A program made the position numbers and the translations under genes. From Phytophthora colocasiae (taxonomy: Eukaryota > Oomycota > Peronosporomycetes > Peronosporales > Peronosporaceae): a stretch of DNA of 64,000 bases. The notes beneath the pieces were generated by a model. The model made no database searches and had not been told where the DNA came from. It saw only the letters and a program-made list of their open reading frames with translations. The stretch lies in the NCBI GenBank assembly GCA_018806915.1, contig JAGKQI010000084.1, positions 620,001 through 684,000 of the forward strand, in the 5' to 3' direction. Each line of letters starts with the position of its first letter. Position 1 is the first letter of the stretch. This document shows positions 1 through 10,236 of this stretch, piece by piece.

Positions 1-1307
1 ATACTGTACCACTGGTACGGTACTCCGACTTGAGCCACCCAGACGCCGAGGTCGCTTGGGTCCTTCTGGCACCCGACCGGGGTCCAACACCGCTGGAATA
101 ACCCTCTCGATCCCGGATACGGGACATCCCCCCCCGACTTGAAGTCCGCCGCCCTCGGAGGACACCGTGTTGGACCTCGTCGGCCAGCCCCCGTAAGCGT
201 TCTGCCATACACTCACCCGTGTCTACGAAGTCTCTGTCAGGCTCTTCATCTGAAGACGAGGAGGCAACTACTTCTTCACTAAACGGCACCTTGACCCGAG
301 CACGGACGACCGGCTTCTTCAAGCGCAAAATGCTGTCTTCTTCAGCCCTGTAGCGTTCTGAAGCGTTCCGCTACACGCTGTCCAAGGCATCCTCGATGAT
401 TCCGCGAGGAGCGATCTTCCGTAGTCGGCCGTCTCGATCCCCGAGACGCCATCCGTGCGTAACCAGTCCGATCAACCCCACTACTTGCGTAGCCAGGAGT
501 CCCTGCGCCGTCCAGTCCCAGTAGTAACTCGAAGCATTCAGGACAACCAGAGCGACGACGACCCCCGTGGCTCCACACAGCACAAACTCCAACACGTCAA
601 ATAGCAGCATGGGAACGTGGATGATCATTGATAACGTGAGGAACGTAGCCCAACACAGACCCTGGACACCCCCGTAGACACGCTTCCAAGCATTGGTGCA
701 ACCTTCTCTCCACGCTAAGCAGTAGCGTTCTACCGTGGCGCAAGTCTCGAGCACAAGGCCAGGACCGTACTCGCCAAACGTTACTTGGAACGCTATCCAC
801 CAGCTTCGGTGCATTCTTCCATACCGACCATATTCCAAAACGTTCTGCTCAAGCACTTGCACCGGGACGGTGAAGAAGGTGCTCCACAAAGCGTAGCCAT
901 AAGCGAGTCCGTGAAGTTGCCGATGTGACGGGTTCCGGAGCACTTCTTGATAACGCGAGGTGTTGTCCAACCACATACCACTGTTTCAGCCTCGTAACTC
1001 TCCAAACCTCAGTGCAGAATGTCCACACCACATTTCGTAATGGCGTGGTTACAATCCACGCAACAACCGTTCCAATATACACAGGTAGGAGCTCGAACCG
1101 TGCATATTCCGACCACACGTAGCTAGCCCACGCATCCATGAGCGTTCGAATCCCAGTGTAGTCTCCTCGCATTAAAAAGAGAAATGAACTTCGCATCCAG
1201 CACGTGATCCCTACACGTCCAGCAGCTCCCCAAACCCAGCGACGGCAATCTAGTGTCATCAAGGGTACGCCGCTTAGAAGTAAGGTTTCAGTTTCCGGCA
1301 ACTTCAA
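1..1307 (-). pseudogene. Broken membrane-protein ORF running off the window edge
   Basis: On the minus strand an open frame runs from 1307 to about 978, shifts by one base near 978 and continues to a TAG at 371-373. The same frame then stays open, without another stop, to base 1. The middle part has several hydrophobic stretches (for example around 420-480 and 540-650), so it looks like a polytopic membrane protein. The part beyond the TAG is polar, with an acidic Ser/Glu/Asp run and many Arg. No ATG opens the first frame after its upstream stop, so the 5' end is missing or is an internal exon. I do not recognise the family. The frameshift plus an in-frame stop followed by more than 120 open codons suggest a decayed gene or a transposon-borne ORF. 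Confidence 0.45.
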
Positions 1308-1445
1308 CTAGCGGCCATAAAGTAGCCTAATCCATCGGTCCCGTGAGGTTTATTTTCCCTGAAATCGGGTGCGCCAGGTCCCAGAAGGAACCATCCCCAA
1401 TCACCCCCATTCCGGAACTTTCTTCAAGACGCGCAGTTCTCCAGC

Positions 1446-2516
1446 ATGGGCAAGCCTTGCCTTCCCTCCGACGAGCAGAAGTTGCTGAAGCGGCTCGTGG
1501 AGCGCTACGCAGAGGAGGAATTCGACACGAAAGGCTCGGCGACCGTCAGTGCTCAGGAAGCGTTCTGGTTCGAAATGCGCGAAGTGTTGAGCATCAACGA
1601 GGGCTCAGCGGGACTGGACATCCTGGACGACATCGCGGAGGCGGTTATCGACCAGACCGGCGCGGCTGCGGACGCTTTAGGAGGCCCCGTTCTCATCCTG
1701 CCGAAGCCCACGCGTCAGAAGACTAGCAAGCGTGCCGAACTCCACCCGCGATTTACCACCAACAACTCTAAGGATTCTTCGTCCACCGAGTCTTCGCCCA
1801 AGAACGCTTCGACTCCCAAGTCGACCCCGGGCAAGAAGAGAAAAGCGCGATCTACGGGTGAGTCTTCGACGTCGCAGCCGTCGCCTCAGAAGGCCCCTTA
1901 CTTCACCGAAGCATTGGCGGACACGACACCTCAGGAGATCCGCGACGACTTGGAGGACCTGTATCGCCGAGTAGCTCGAGCAAACCGTTCTGCTTTCCAG
2001 CTAGCGTTCCCCTGGGAGGGTTATCGCCTCTGGTATGACCCAGAGGAATACCCCCACGTGTATACGGCTCACTGGCGTTGGTGGAACCGTGACCGTCAAG
2101 TGTTCTTCGATTGGCAGCTTCACGTTCCGCTCAAGACTCAGGTCGCCCAGACTCGCCGTCGCAAGCAGAAGGTGGAGGCAACCGCGCACCGTATCAAGTT
2201 CCTCTCTTTCTGCATCAAGACGTGGGGCTTTTACAACTTCCTGGAGCTCATGGAAAATTGTGACGACTCGAAGACGTTGATGTGGTGGGGAGGTCAACCG
2301 GGGCGCAACCAATCTCGAGGGCCCGGCTACCACGGTCCAGTGATCGAGAGTCTTTCGTTTCTCCGCCGTCGCGACGCCGAGGAGTACGCTTCTAAGCATG
2401 AGCTGAAGATCGTAGTGCAAATATTACGTGCACGCACGCACCAAATGCAAACCAGCAGTTGCAGGGACACCATTGCTGCTGTACAAGGCTGTCCTTCGAC
2501 TTCCATACGAGCGTAG
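1446..2516 (+). CDS. Hypothetical protein, 3' end formed by MULE sequence
   Basis: A 356-codon ORF with an ATG at 1446. Residues 1-85 are mixed and probably folded. Residues 90-150 are Ser/Thr/Pro/Lys-rich low complexity with a basic KKRKAR patch that could act as a nuclear signal. Residues 155-320 are rich in Trp and Tyr. I do not recognise the family. From about 2395 onward the reading frame is simply the antisense of the 3' end of the minus-strand MULE transposase (its stop is at 2392-2394), so the last 35 or so residues are not native. The gene was probably truncated when the MULE sequence joined it. No splice sites were needed to explain the ORF. Confidence 0.45.
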   Translation: MGKPCLPSDEQKLLKRLVERYAEEEFDTKGSATVSAQEAFWFEMREVLSINEGSAGLDILDDIAEAVIDQTGAAADALGGPVLILPKPTRQKTSKRAELHPRFTTNNSKDSSSTESSPKNASTPKSTPGKKRKARSTGESSTSQPSPQKAPYFTEALADTTPQEIRDDLEDLYRRVARANRSAFQLAFPWEGYRLWYDPEEYPHVYTAHWRWWNRDRQVFFDWQLHVPLKTQVAQTRRRKQKVEATAHRIKFLSFCIKTWGFYNFLELMENCDDSKTLMWWGGQPGRNQSRGPGYHGPVIESLSFLRRRDAEEYASKHELKIVVQILRARTHQMQTSSCRDTIAAVQGCPSTSIRA

Positions 2517-3874
2517 TTACTCCCCATCTGAGCCGACACAGCAATTCCCTCCTCGGTACGTTTATTGGGGGCAACGGTAATGCGTGGCGGACGCATGGAC
2601 AACACTCTTACCACTTGAGGTGCCCCAGCGCACGTAAAATCGGAGTCCTGACCCTCGCTCATGGACAGTAAGCCTTCCCGTTTCATGTCCTGTGCTCGCC
2701 GTGTGAGGGTGGAAGCTGGAACCGGGGTGGTCATGAACGTCTTGGGTGACTCGGAGGTGGACGCGCAGCACGAACACAATTCACGCAATAACGCACCCAT
2801 TTTCAGTCGATGTCGGAATGTGTAGTCACGCTTCAGTGAAGCGTTAAACGTCTCTGTTGGGGTTGTTAGTAGTAGCGTAGCCACAGGGAGTAGCAAACGC
2901 TCGCCAACAACTGAACCGCCCGTACAGCCACTGCCCGCACATGTACTTCGTGAATCCAACGAGAGCAGAATCTGTGCACCAACTTTGAATTATAGCGTCC
3001 CGTAACTGAACACATGCTTCCCGTCAACGCGCAAAGTGCAAGTCATAGAGGTCTCGTACAATCATGCTTGCCACACCCGAGGGAAAGCCCTTAAGCGCTT
3101 TGTGTACATTTTCTATTAATTGAAAAAAGCACATTAGGAAGTAGAAGTTACCAGATCCACCAAACACTGATTGGAGTGCATTGAACTGCGTTTGGTCCGC
3201 GTCCGCCATGCTGTACCGCACTTCCAGATTATTGTCAGTCACCAACTCGTAAATTGGGCCCAGCGATCGCAGAACGGCTTCAAAGATGGGTTAAGTCTCT
3301 TGGGAGACAACAAAGAGGACCACCAAGTGAAATGCACATGAGGAATCCGAGATTCTTAGCACCATTACGGGGTAATCGCATTAATTCGTTTTATAAGTGT
3401 TGTCGATGTGAAACACAAAACTGTCGGGAGAACGGTTCACTCGTAGCAGCAGCGCTTTGGTCGTATGTTTAAACTTCCTAGCTAGAGCATTCCGAATTCT
3501 CAGAGGCCGCATGTGGTGTGTAGCCATCTCCCTGTAAAAATATTTATGTACAGGGGTTAAGCGCTTCTTTTTTTGGGGGGGGGGCTGACACATCTCATGT
3601 GCTCACCAAAGTCGAAGATTGACTGTACACCGGTCTTCGGACAAGTAAGTGTCTTCCCCCTCCAAGAACACGCCTCCAAACGGGCCTCCTCGCACGGAGA
3701 AAAGCTGCACTTCAGGAGACGATATCGCATCTTGTGCAGGGAGTCCGGGCACAGTAAACACGCCATGGTTAGGCTATGACTCACGTCATGCGACTTCAGC
3801 TCTGCTAGAACCTTCTCGGTGAAGACTGAGTCGATCTTCACGGCCTTCTCACGCCAATCAACGCGTTTCGGCAT
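2392..3874 (-). pseudogene. MULE (Mutator-like) transposase, decayed
   Basis: Minus-strand fragments in several frames line up in the order expected of an oomycete MULE transposase. 3874-3557 holds an N-terminal region with a Cys-containing zinc-finger-like stretch (MRYRLLKCS, CSWRGKTLTC). 3593-3381 follows. 3245-3024 has the transposase segment with MADADQTQFNAL and LMCFF. 2959-2600 has the PTETFNASLKRDYTFRHRLK segment. 2490-2392 ends with a SWIM-type zinc finger (CPCNCW...CVH). At least four frame changes separate these blocks, and a T-rich/G-rich run at 3570-3584 marks one. The element cannot encode an active enzyme. Terminal inverted repeats were not identified by eye. The 3' end abuts the plus-strand ORF at 1446-2516. 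Confidence 0.75.
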
Positions 3875-4600
3875 GATCGCTCGGGTGCGTTTTCAAGTTT
3901 ATGTCGTCCTTCACCAGCCTATCTAATGTGGATGCTGACGCGAGCCTGTAGGGACCGCTGGTTAGCTCTTCAAATACGAACTGGCTCTAGTTACATGAAA
4001 ACAACTGCATTGCATGAACAATTTACTCCACTGCTACCACAAGTTGTTGGGATGTCACACATTCGCTGTGCTGCCACACTTTTGTTGTGCTGACAACGCG
4101 TTCTCGGTCGAAAGGTTTCGTTTTGGATTTCGCATTCTGAGGTATTCTCTACCGTTCCGTCCTACTTGTAACCATCGAGTGCAGGCATAACGCGACTCAT
4201 TCTATACATGTATCACATTTCCTACGTTCATTGTGATTTTTGCCCCGTAATATTAATGTATCGTAATCTGTACCTTCCATACGAAGTACCGACTTTTCCT
4301 GTTTATACCGGTCACCTGCATATAACGGTCAGCCAATCATAGTCAAGAAAGAGAATAGTGAATTTCCTCTGTTTATAACGGTCGTACAAAACCGAATCGC
4401 AACGGTACCGCGTTTTTCACACTGAACGCTATACCAGTAGGGGACTTCGAAAAATAGCACAAATAGCAAATTGCTGAATTTTGCGCTCGTAATTGCTATC
4501 GCCTAACCCTACATTTGTGTCTGATTTTGCGAGTGCGAGGCCGATAGAAAATCGCGCAAATTGCTGGCAACGTTTGGCTGTGGCAGCTCCGGTTTTGGCA
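3875..4600. other. Intergenic, no gene seen
   Basis: AT-rich sequence between the MULE remnant and the Harbinger-like ORF. Two related phrases, GTTTATACCGGTC and GTTTATAACGGTC, occur near 4301 and 4370 and may be remnants of a small DNA transposon. No coding region or RNA gene was recognised. Confidence 0.5.
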
Positions 4601-5412
4601 ATGAACCTGAAGGCTGTAGCCGTCGCGGAGAAGGCTGCACGCCGCCAGCGCTACAAGAAGCTGCTGCTGCTACATTTTATTCGTAGCAGCATTAAAGAGA
4701 GAAATTATCTTACCGTGACAAGCCTCCAAGACCCGGCGACCTCTGCGTGGCAGCAGCTCTATGATGGCGAGTTTCCAGGAAGCTTCGTGGCAGCAGTGTC
4801 GCTGCCACCAGCATCGTTCAAGCTTCTGCTCGCTGAGTTCTCAAAGTTCTACAAGGTGAAGTGGCGTCCGGGCCAGTGTGGCCGACCTCCCAAGCTGCCC
4901 TATCTACATGCAGTTCTACGATGCGTGCTACACTTCTACACTGCTGCTGTAGAGATGAAAACTCTTTGTGAAATCTTTGGCGTGCCACCGGCTACGCTAA
5001 CTAACATTCTCGCCAATGCTGAGGCCACTTTAGAGCTAGCGCTTGCGTCCCTACCGGATACAGCAATTCGCTACCCGACCAAGAAGATGCAGCTTGAGTG
5101 GGCCGCTGGTATTCGAGCTCGAGAGCCTTTAGTGACATTGTCGACGGAAAAAACTACCGAGTTCGAGAGTCTTCGGACGGACCTGCAAAATGCTCACTAC
5201 AACGGTACGAGTTACGTGTTGGGTGATTGTTATCGTTTACTCATATCTTTTTGTCTTTGTTAGGTTGGTTACATTCGGTTCTTGTTACAGGGACGCTGTG
5301 TTATGGGTGCGATGGAACTCTAGTTGTAATGGGTCTGCTTAGACCTGTTAGGTGGCGTACACGTGCGCTTACGTGTATGAGAAAGCGTGCAATTAGATTA
5401 GACTTAATTTAA
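4601..5412 (+). pseudogene. PIF/Harbinger-like DDE transposase, 3' truncated, one intron
   Basis: The ATG at 4601 gives a basic N terminus (AARRQRYKKLL) followed by the helix-turn-helix region typical of Harbinger nucleases (GRPPKLPYLHAVLRCVLHFY, then FGVPPATLTNILANAE). The DDE-4 region begins near DLQNAHYNG. A 59-bp intron with GT-AG ends (5205-5263) is needed to continue into GWLHSVLVTGTLCYGCDG, which follows DLQNAMYNG directly in the family. After about 5325 the frame no longer resembles the family and stops at 5410-5412, so the second and third catalytic acids are missing. The first Asp motif is also poorly conserved. This is a transposase fragment that kept its intron. Confidence 0.6.
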
Positions 5413-5464
5413 GTATACTTATTTAAAAAGGTATAATTAAATCAAATATAAACAACTAATACTG

Positions 5465-5782
5465 CAAAATACCGTAAAATGAGAACTGTTATTGAATCTG
5501 GCACAAAGACAATTATGGAACCTCCTAAAACTGTTTTGATCTATTTCTAAAGGATCTACCAACGTGTGGTTGGCAGAGTCTCAGCTCTGTAATTGGTAGA
5601 AATCCATTATTTCTACCAATAACATGCACAACACGAACCACCCAATAATGTGGTTCGCCCATGTAGCCGTTGGTGTGTACAGCACACCAAGGTCTGAGGC
5701 CCATTTCCAACCTCTCACAGTAATCACAACTGTTAGAGTTACAAGTGGTGTAGCCACTTGTACATGTAACCCCGTTACACCA
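5465..5782 (-). repeat. Putative 3' LTR of the Gypsy element
   Basis: Read on the minus strand, the LTR should start with TG directly after the purine run, either at 5782 or at 5779. The far end is uncertain because the second LTR is absent; a plausible CA end lies near 5465. It contains several hairpins, such as GGTAGAAAT at 5595-5603 pairing with 5609-5617, and TTGGTGTG pairing with CACACCAA near 5670-5690. Confidence 0.5.
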
Positions 5783-5793
5783 TCCCCCCGTTA
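5783..5793 (-). promoter_or_regulatory. Polypurine tract of the Gypsy element
   Basis: The minus strand reads AACGGGGGGA immediately before the TG that begins the putative LTR. This is the expected place and composition for the plus-strand primer of an LTR retrotransposon. Confidence 0.6.
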
Positions 5794-5879
5794 AGATTCG
5801 ACGTATCGGTCTCGACACTTAAATTGACAGAACTTGACAAGGCCGTCAAATTCCCGAGAGAATCCGAGTTCATTCTGCG

Positions 5880-7408
5880 ATGAACTCGCCAACGCCCACG
5901 TCTCCGTCCGCTTCTGCGGACGCACAAGCCTCCCCTGCTGCCTCTGCAGCAGGAACAACAACCTCAGCAGTGCCCACTAGCACTGCTGCTTCCAGCGGTT
6001 CGACAGAGAAGCTCTCTGTCACCGAGTACCATGCTCTCCACAAGGAGAAGCATGGGAAGGAGAAGTCTTCTGCACTAGCAGGGATCAAACACCCTGCTGT
6101 TCCTCTCAAAGAACTCTTTGGAGAGAACTACGAAGACATCGTCGACTACGACGACGACGATGTCGAGGATGGAGAGCTTGATGTCAAGGCTCCCGCTCCC
6201 GTGTCTTTGTCCGAAGACACGCCAGACCCACCCGTGGGATCTCGACGACCAGGCCTCGGACGCTTCAGGCTCGAAGCGCCCGCGCAGTGATGACGAAGCG
6301 TCCCCCATGTCGAGGGCGCTCACTGCCCCGCGCACTGATCCGTCAGTGCGCACACCATGGATGCCTACTGAGGCACAGATCCATGACCGGTTCGGTGCTA
6401 GTTCACCACCGACCCGATACCGTTGTACGCATGCAACAGTATCAACGACGACGACGTCGCCGCTGAGGTTGTCTTTGAGTCCGAGACTCAAAGGCGCGAC
6501 TACTATATCGGGCTCTTCCATGAGCTCCGATACTATGCAGCGAAGAAGACTTCGCGCAAGAGCAAAGTGCCAGAGTGGCAGGCTTTTTGTCAGTCGTGGA
6601 ACGCCTTTGTTGAGCACTTCAACAAAGACCCGAAGGCATATCGCGAGCGCGTTGCTGCACTACACTTACACTACACGTGGTAAGTGTGAACGCCTCCATG
6701 ATCAGTCCATGGAAGCGGGGATCCCATGTGCCGCTCCGTTTGGCACATTCTGCCCGTGTTGCCAAGGGTTGGCAACACGTCTCACCGAAAGTGATCTCCT
6801 GGGGTACACGGTTGTCCGTGTACCCGATCACATCAAGGAGCTCCGTGGCCGTATTGTGCCACACGAAGCTCCGAGTGCTGTGGCTGACCGCAGCACTCCT
6901 CGTGCAGGGCTTACCCCTGCAAGTTATGGTGGGCGTACGCCATCACCATTTCCGGAACGTCCTCCATCAGGACGTTCCGCGGCTCCCACGTATCTCGATG
7001 GGGAGGAAATCCTCTCCAACGAATATATACGAAAACGAACCCCTTGAGAGTTCGTTCTCTTATGATCCACGATCCGCTCAACAATCCTGCGGATCGCTCC
7101 ATGCGCGTCGTGCAACGGAGGCGGAGGGGGCGGGAACACTCCCTCCGTATGGTCACCGCTATGACCATGACAATCGTGCCCTGCACGATCGAGTTGCTGC
7201 GCTGGAGAAGACACAGAGCGCTGAGATAGCGGCTCTGAAGCAGGAGGTTCGTGTCCTCCGTGCTGAGGTCTGCGAGGCAGCTCAGACTGCCTCGAACCTC
7301 TCGTCCGGTATGGGGACAAGAGTCAACCGGTTGGTCGACCGTGTCGCCGGTCTCGAAAGGCCTTCCAGGCCTCTCGCACTCCTTAGTCGGACTACCAACC
7401 CTAGGTAG
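5880..7408 (+). pseudogene. Antisense ORF inside the Gypsy element: acidic, Cys/His and coiled-coil protein
   Basis: The ORF runs opposite to gag-pol and starts at the ATG at 5880, about 100 bp inside the 3' LTR. The frame changes near 6230, 6420, 6665 and 7040, so this copy is broken, but the pieces form one coherent protein of about 500 residues. In order: an Ala/Ser/Thr/Pro-rich head; EKLSVTEYHALHKEKHGKEK; an acidic DYDDDDVEDGELD; a SGSKRPRSDDE patch like a nuclear signal; a helical EWQAFCQSWNAF segment; a Cys/His cluster (GKCERLHD, GTFCPCCQ); and a heptad-like coiled coil (DRVAALEK...IAALKQEVRVLRAEV...RLVDRVAGLE). It overlaps the chromodomain linker antisense over 7044-7408. I infer transcription from the 3' LTR. 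The function is unknown. Chance antisense openness cannot be excluded from one copy. Confidence 0.5.
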
Positions 7409-7740
7409 TCCGTGCTGCACGTACGGCTTCAACCGCCCGACGTAGAAGGTCGGGTGGAGCCTCATGCTGGACGGTATGTCCAGCCGGTAACCGTTACCAT
7501 GCCGTTCAAGTACCTTGAACGGACCAATGAATCTGGGAGCAAGCTTGCTTGCTCCAAAGTCAGACACTGCATATTTGGGCAAGTTTTGCGTAGCTAACAA
7601 AACTAATGAACCAATTTCAAATTCATTAACGTTGTCCCTACCAACATTATCAGCGTTCAGCTTCTGTCGATCGACAGAAACTGCGATAGCATCCTGGACA
7701 AACCGTATGACGCTTGTTTTCGCTGGACAAAGTCTAGCGC
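6911..7740 (-). pseudogene. Gypsy integrase C terminus with chromodomain
   Basis: The minus-strand frame from about 7740 carries the end of the integrase (DRQKLNADN, LATQNLPKYAVSDFGASKLAPRFIGPFKVLERHGN, LHPTFYVGRLKPY). A Pro/Ser-rich linker follows in another frame (PPPPPPLHDAHGAIRRIVERIVDH), then a third frame with the chromodomain core (IRWRGFPPHRDTWEPRNVL). The aromatic residues expected of a chromodomain are visible (W, W). Chromodomains of this class direct integration to particular chromatin. At least two frameshifts break the copy. The linker lies antisense to the coiled coil of the plus-strand ORF. Confidence 0.75.
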
Positions 7741-7847
7741 ACCCGAGCTTAATCCTTTCAGCTTGTCGCCCTTGTCAGCAGCATGCCCTGCCTGGTCGCT
7801 ATCATCTCTCATGTCTGTGCCCGGCTGCTATCAGTTGCATTCTGCGG

Positions 7848-8970
7848 TTATTCGGACGCAACCGTAGACCCTCCCCCACTTAAGGAGGAAGCTACCCCGC
7901 CGAGCATGCTCGGCAATCGTGGATGCCTCATGGAGTTCACGTAGAACGGTGTATGCCCTGTCGAGGCATGCACCGAGTTGTTGATGGCAAACTCTGCCAT
8001 CGGCAAGCACTCGCTCCAATGAGGGAACGAGTGGGCGTAGCTCTTCAGCGCGTCACCCAGTACACGGTTGACGCGTTCAGTCTGTCCGTCCGTCTGGGGA
8101 TGATCCGCAGTCGACATTGACAATTCTGAACCAAGAAGTGTAAACACTTCTTGCCAGAACCGCGCTGTGGAGCGTGGGTCACGGTACGACACAATGTTGA
8201 GCGGCATGCCATGGTGTTTGAACACCATGTCAACAAACAGCCGCGCAGACTGCGCGGCTGTAACAGTAGCCGGGAAGGCAGCAATATGAACCATCTTGCT
8301 GAATCTGTCCACAAAGACAACGATGCCCGTCCTCTGCTGTCAGGCGGAAGACCGAAGACAAAGTCCATGGACATGGACTGCCAACACCCCGACGGAGTCG
8401 GTAGTGATTGAAGAGGAGCCTGCGAGAACTGCGCAGGCTACACGCGTTGACAAACCTCGCAAGCACGTACGTACTTGCGCACCCACTTGTACTGGTGCCA
8501 GTAGAAGTCACGCGTGAGAAGAGTGTATGTCTTCTCACGACTCGGATGCCCTGCCGTGGGGCATCGTGATACTCGAACATGATCCTCAACCGGAGGTCAT
8601 GGTCATTCGGAACGACAATGCGATCCGCATTGTCGTCTACTGCACCGTACAACAGTAGGCCTTCGTGTACACGATAACGGTGTACACGAGCTCGAAGATG
8701 AGGGGTTAGCTTCCGACGTGCCACGTCGGAAGGTGCTGTGAGGAACTCCAGCAGCCCCTTCGCGTCTGCATCCCTTGCATACTCGTTCTTCACGTCGTCA
8801 ATCAACGTTGACGACGGCACACTTGTCCTCACGACGCCAACTGCGTTGGCGTCGACCGTCTCCGCATAGTCAGGTCGACGCGATGCCGCGTCGGCCACTA
8901 CATTGAGTCTTCCGGGTTTGTACTCCACCCGGAAGTTGTACTCCGCGAAGAAGGACAACCATCTCGCCAT
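7848..8970 (-). pseudogene. Gypsy integrase core
   Basis: Starts after RNase H with the RPDY segment, then a linker with HRYRVHEGLLLYGAVDDNADRIVVP, typical of the integrase N-terminal region. The zinc-binding HHCC part near 8400-8500 is scrambled by frame changes. The catalytic core follows in shifted frames: MDFVFGLP (first Asp), SYRDPRSTARFWQ (second Asp, with the usual SDRDPRF altered), and STADHPQTDGQTERVNR (Glu). NNSVHASTGHTPFYVN closes the core. The enzyme would normally insert the cDNA into the genome. The frameshifts and the altered DRDP motif make this copy inactive. Confidence 0.75.
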
Positions 8971-10236
8971 ACGTGGCGAGATGTGCGGCGACTAATCGCC
9001 GTCCGCAATGATGCGTGGTCTGTGTAGACCACGAACGGTCTACTCCCAAGTAGATACACTCGGAATTTTGCGAGTGCATACTTCATGGCAAGGAGCTCTT
9101 TGTCATGTACGGGGTAGTTACGCTCAGCTGGCTTCAGCTGACGCGATTGATACATGTAGTAGACCACACGATCACGCCCTTCGTGGTCGTGCTGCATCAA
9201 TGCGCATCCGATTGCAAAGTCGGATGCATCACACACTACGTGGAATGGACGATCTTGGTCCGCCACGGCCAAGATCGGCGCTTCAGTCAAGCCCTGCTTG
9301 ACTGCACCGAATGCCTCCTCGCACTCGGTCGTCCAAATCCACTCAGCTTCATTCTTAAGAAGCTCTGACAACGGGCGAATCTTGCCCGCGTAGTTCTCCA
9401 CGTACTTGCACAAGTACGTGGCAAGCCCAAGGAACTGCCTCAGTTCCTTCACATTGGATGACGTGGGCCATTCATTGATCACTCTGACCTTCTCTGAGTC
9501 AGGGCGCACGCCGTCTTTTCCCACGAGACACCCCAGCACGGGCATCTCCCTCGCCCCGAAGATGCACTTCTTCAGGTTCGCATAGAGCTTATGCTTCCTC
9601 ATAAGCTCTAGCAGCTTCCGGAGATGCACCTTGTGCATCTCAATGTCCGTCTTCCCGTTCACAGCCCTGCTGTGGACGAACACGTCGTCGAAATAACTCG
9701 GTGCGAAGTCGCGCACCGATGTATCACGCATATATTGAACGGCGCAGGGGCGTTCTTAAGCCCCTGTGGCATGACGAGCCACTCCCAAAGCATACCGCTT
9801 GGAGTGCTTACCGCTGTGAGAGGGATATCCCTCTCACGCATGAGAGCACTGAAGATGTGCTCAAGGCCATCGAATCGATGATAACATCTTTTCGCGGTAT
9901 CGGCGTCTGCACCGGTATCGTCGCATCGTTCAACTTGTTGTACGCATGAACGATGCGCCAGCCGCCCTGTGGTTTCTTAACACAGAACGTTGGGGCACTG
10001 TGCGGGGACTTGGACTCCCGCGCTTGACCTGCAAGACGACGACTTTCAAAGAAGTCGTCGATCGCTTGCACTTGTTCACGCGGCAGTGGCCACTGCCGTG
10101 TAACACAATACTTCGTGCCCGGCACGAGATCAATCTCGTGCTGTACGCCCTTATCCTTCGGAAGCTCCGAAGGAATCTCGTCCGGGAGTACATCCTTGTA
10201 CTCCCGCAGAAATTCGTAGTAGGGGATCGACCTCAA
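8898..10236 (-). pseudogene. Gypsy reverse transcriptase and RNase H
   Basis: 10236-9870 carries the RT fingers (HEIDLVPGTKYCVTRQWPLPREQ, SPHSAPTFCVKKPQGGWRIVHAYNKLND). 9841-9700 carries DIPLTAVSTPSGMLWEWLVMPQGLKNAPAPF. 9731-8898 carries the active-site box (PSYFDDVFVHSR), the thumb, and RNase H (FHVVCDASDFAIGCAL, NYPVHDKELLAMKYAL, YTDHASLRT). Between the first two blocks, about ten residues that hold the first catalytic Asp in this family are absent. The gap lies at a 22-bp perfect palindrome (9816-9837). Several frame changes are present. The enzyme is inactive in this copy. Confidence 0.8.

Noticed and set aside
5525..5818. Minus-strand ORF of 97 codons
   Set aside because: It lies in the putative 3' LTR and polypurine tract and is best explained as non-coding.
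7900..8520. Plus-strand ORFs inside the Gypsy integrase
   Set aside because: No motifs; explained by the local self-complementarity of the element.
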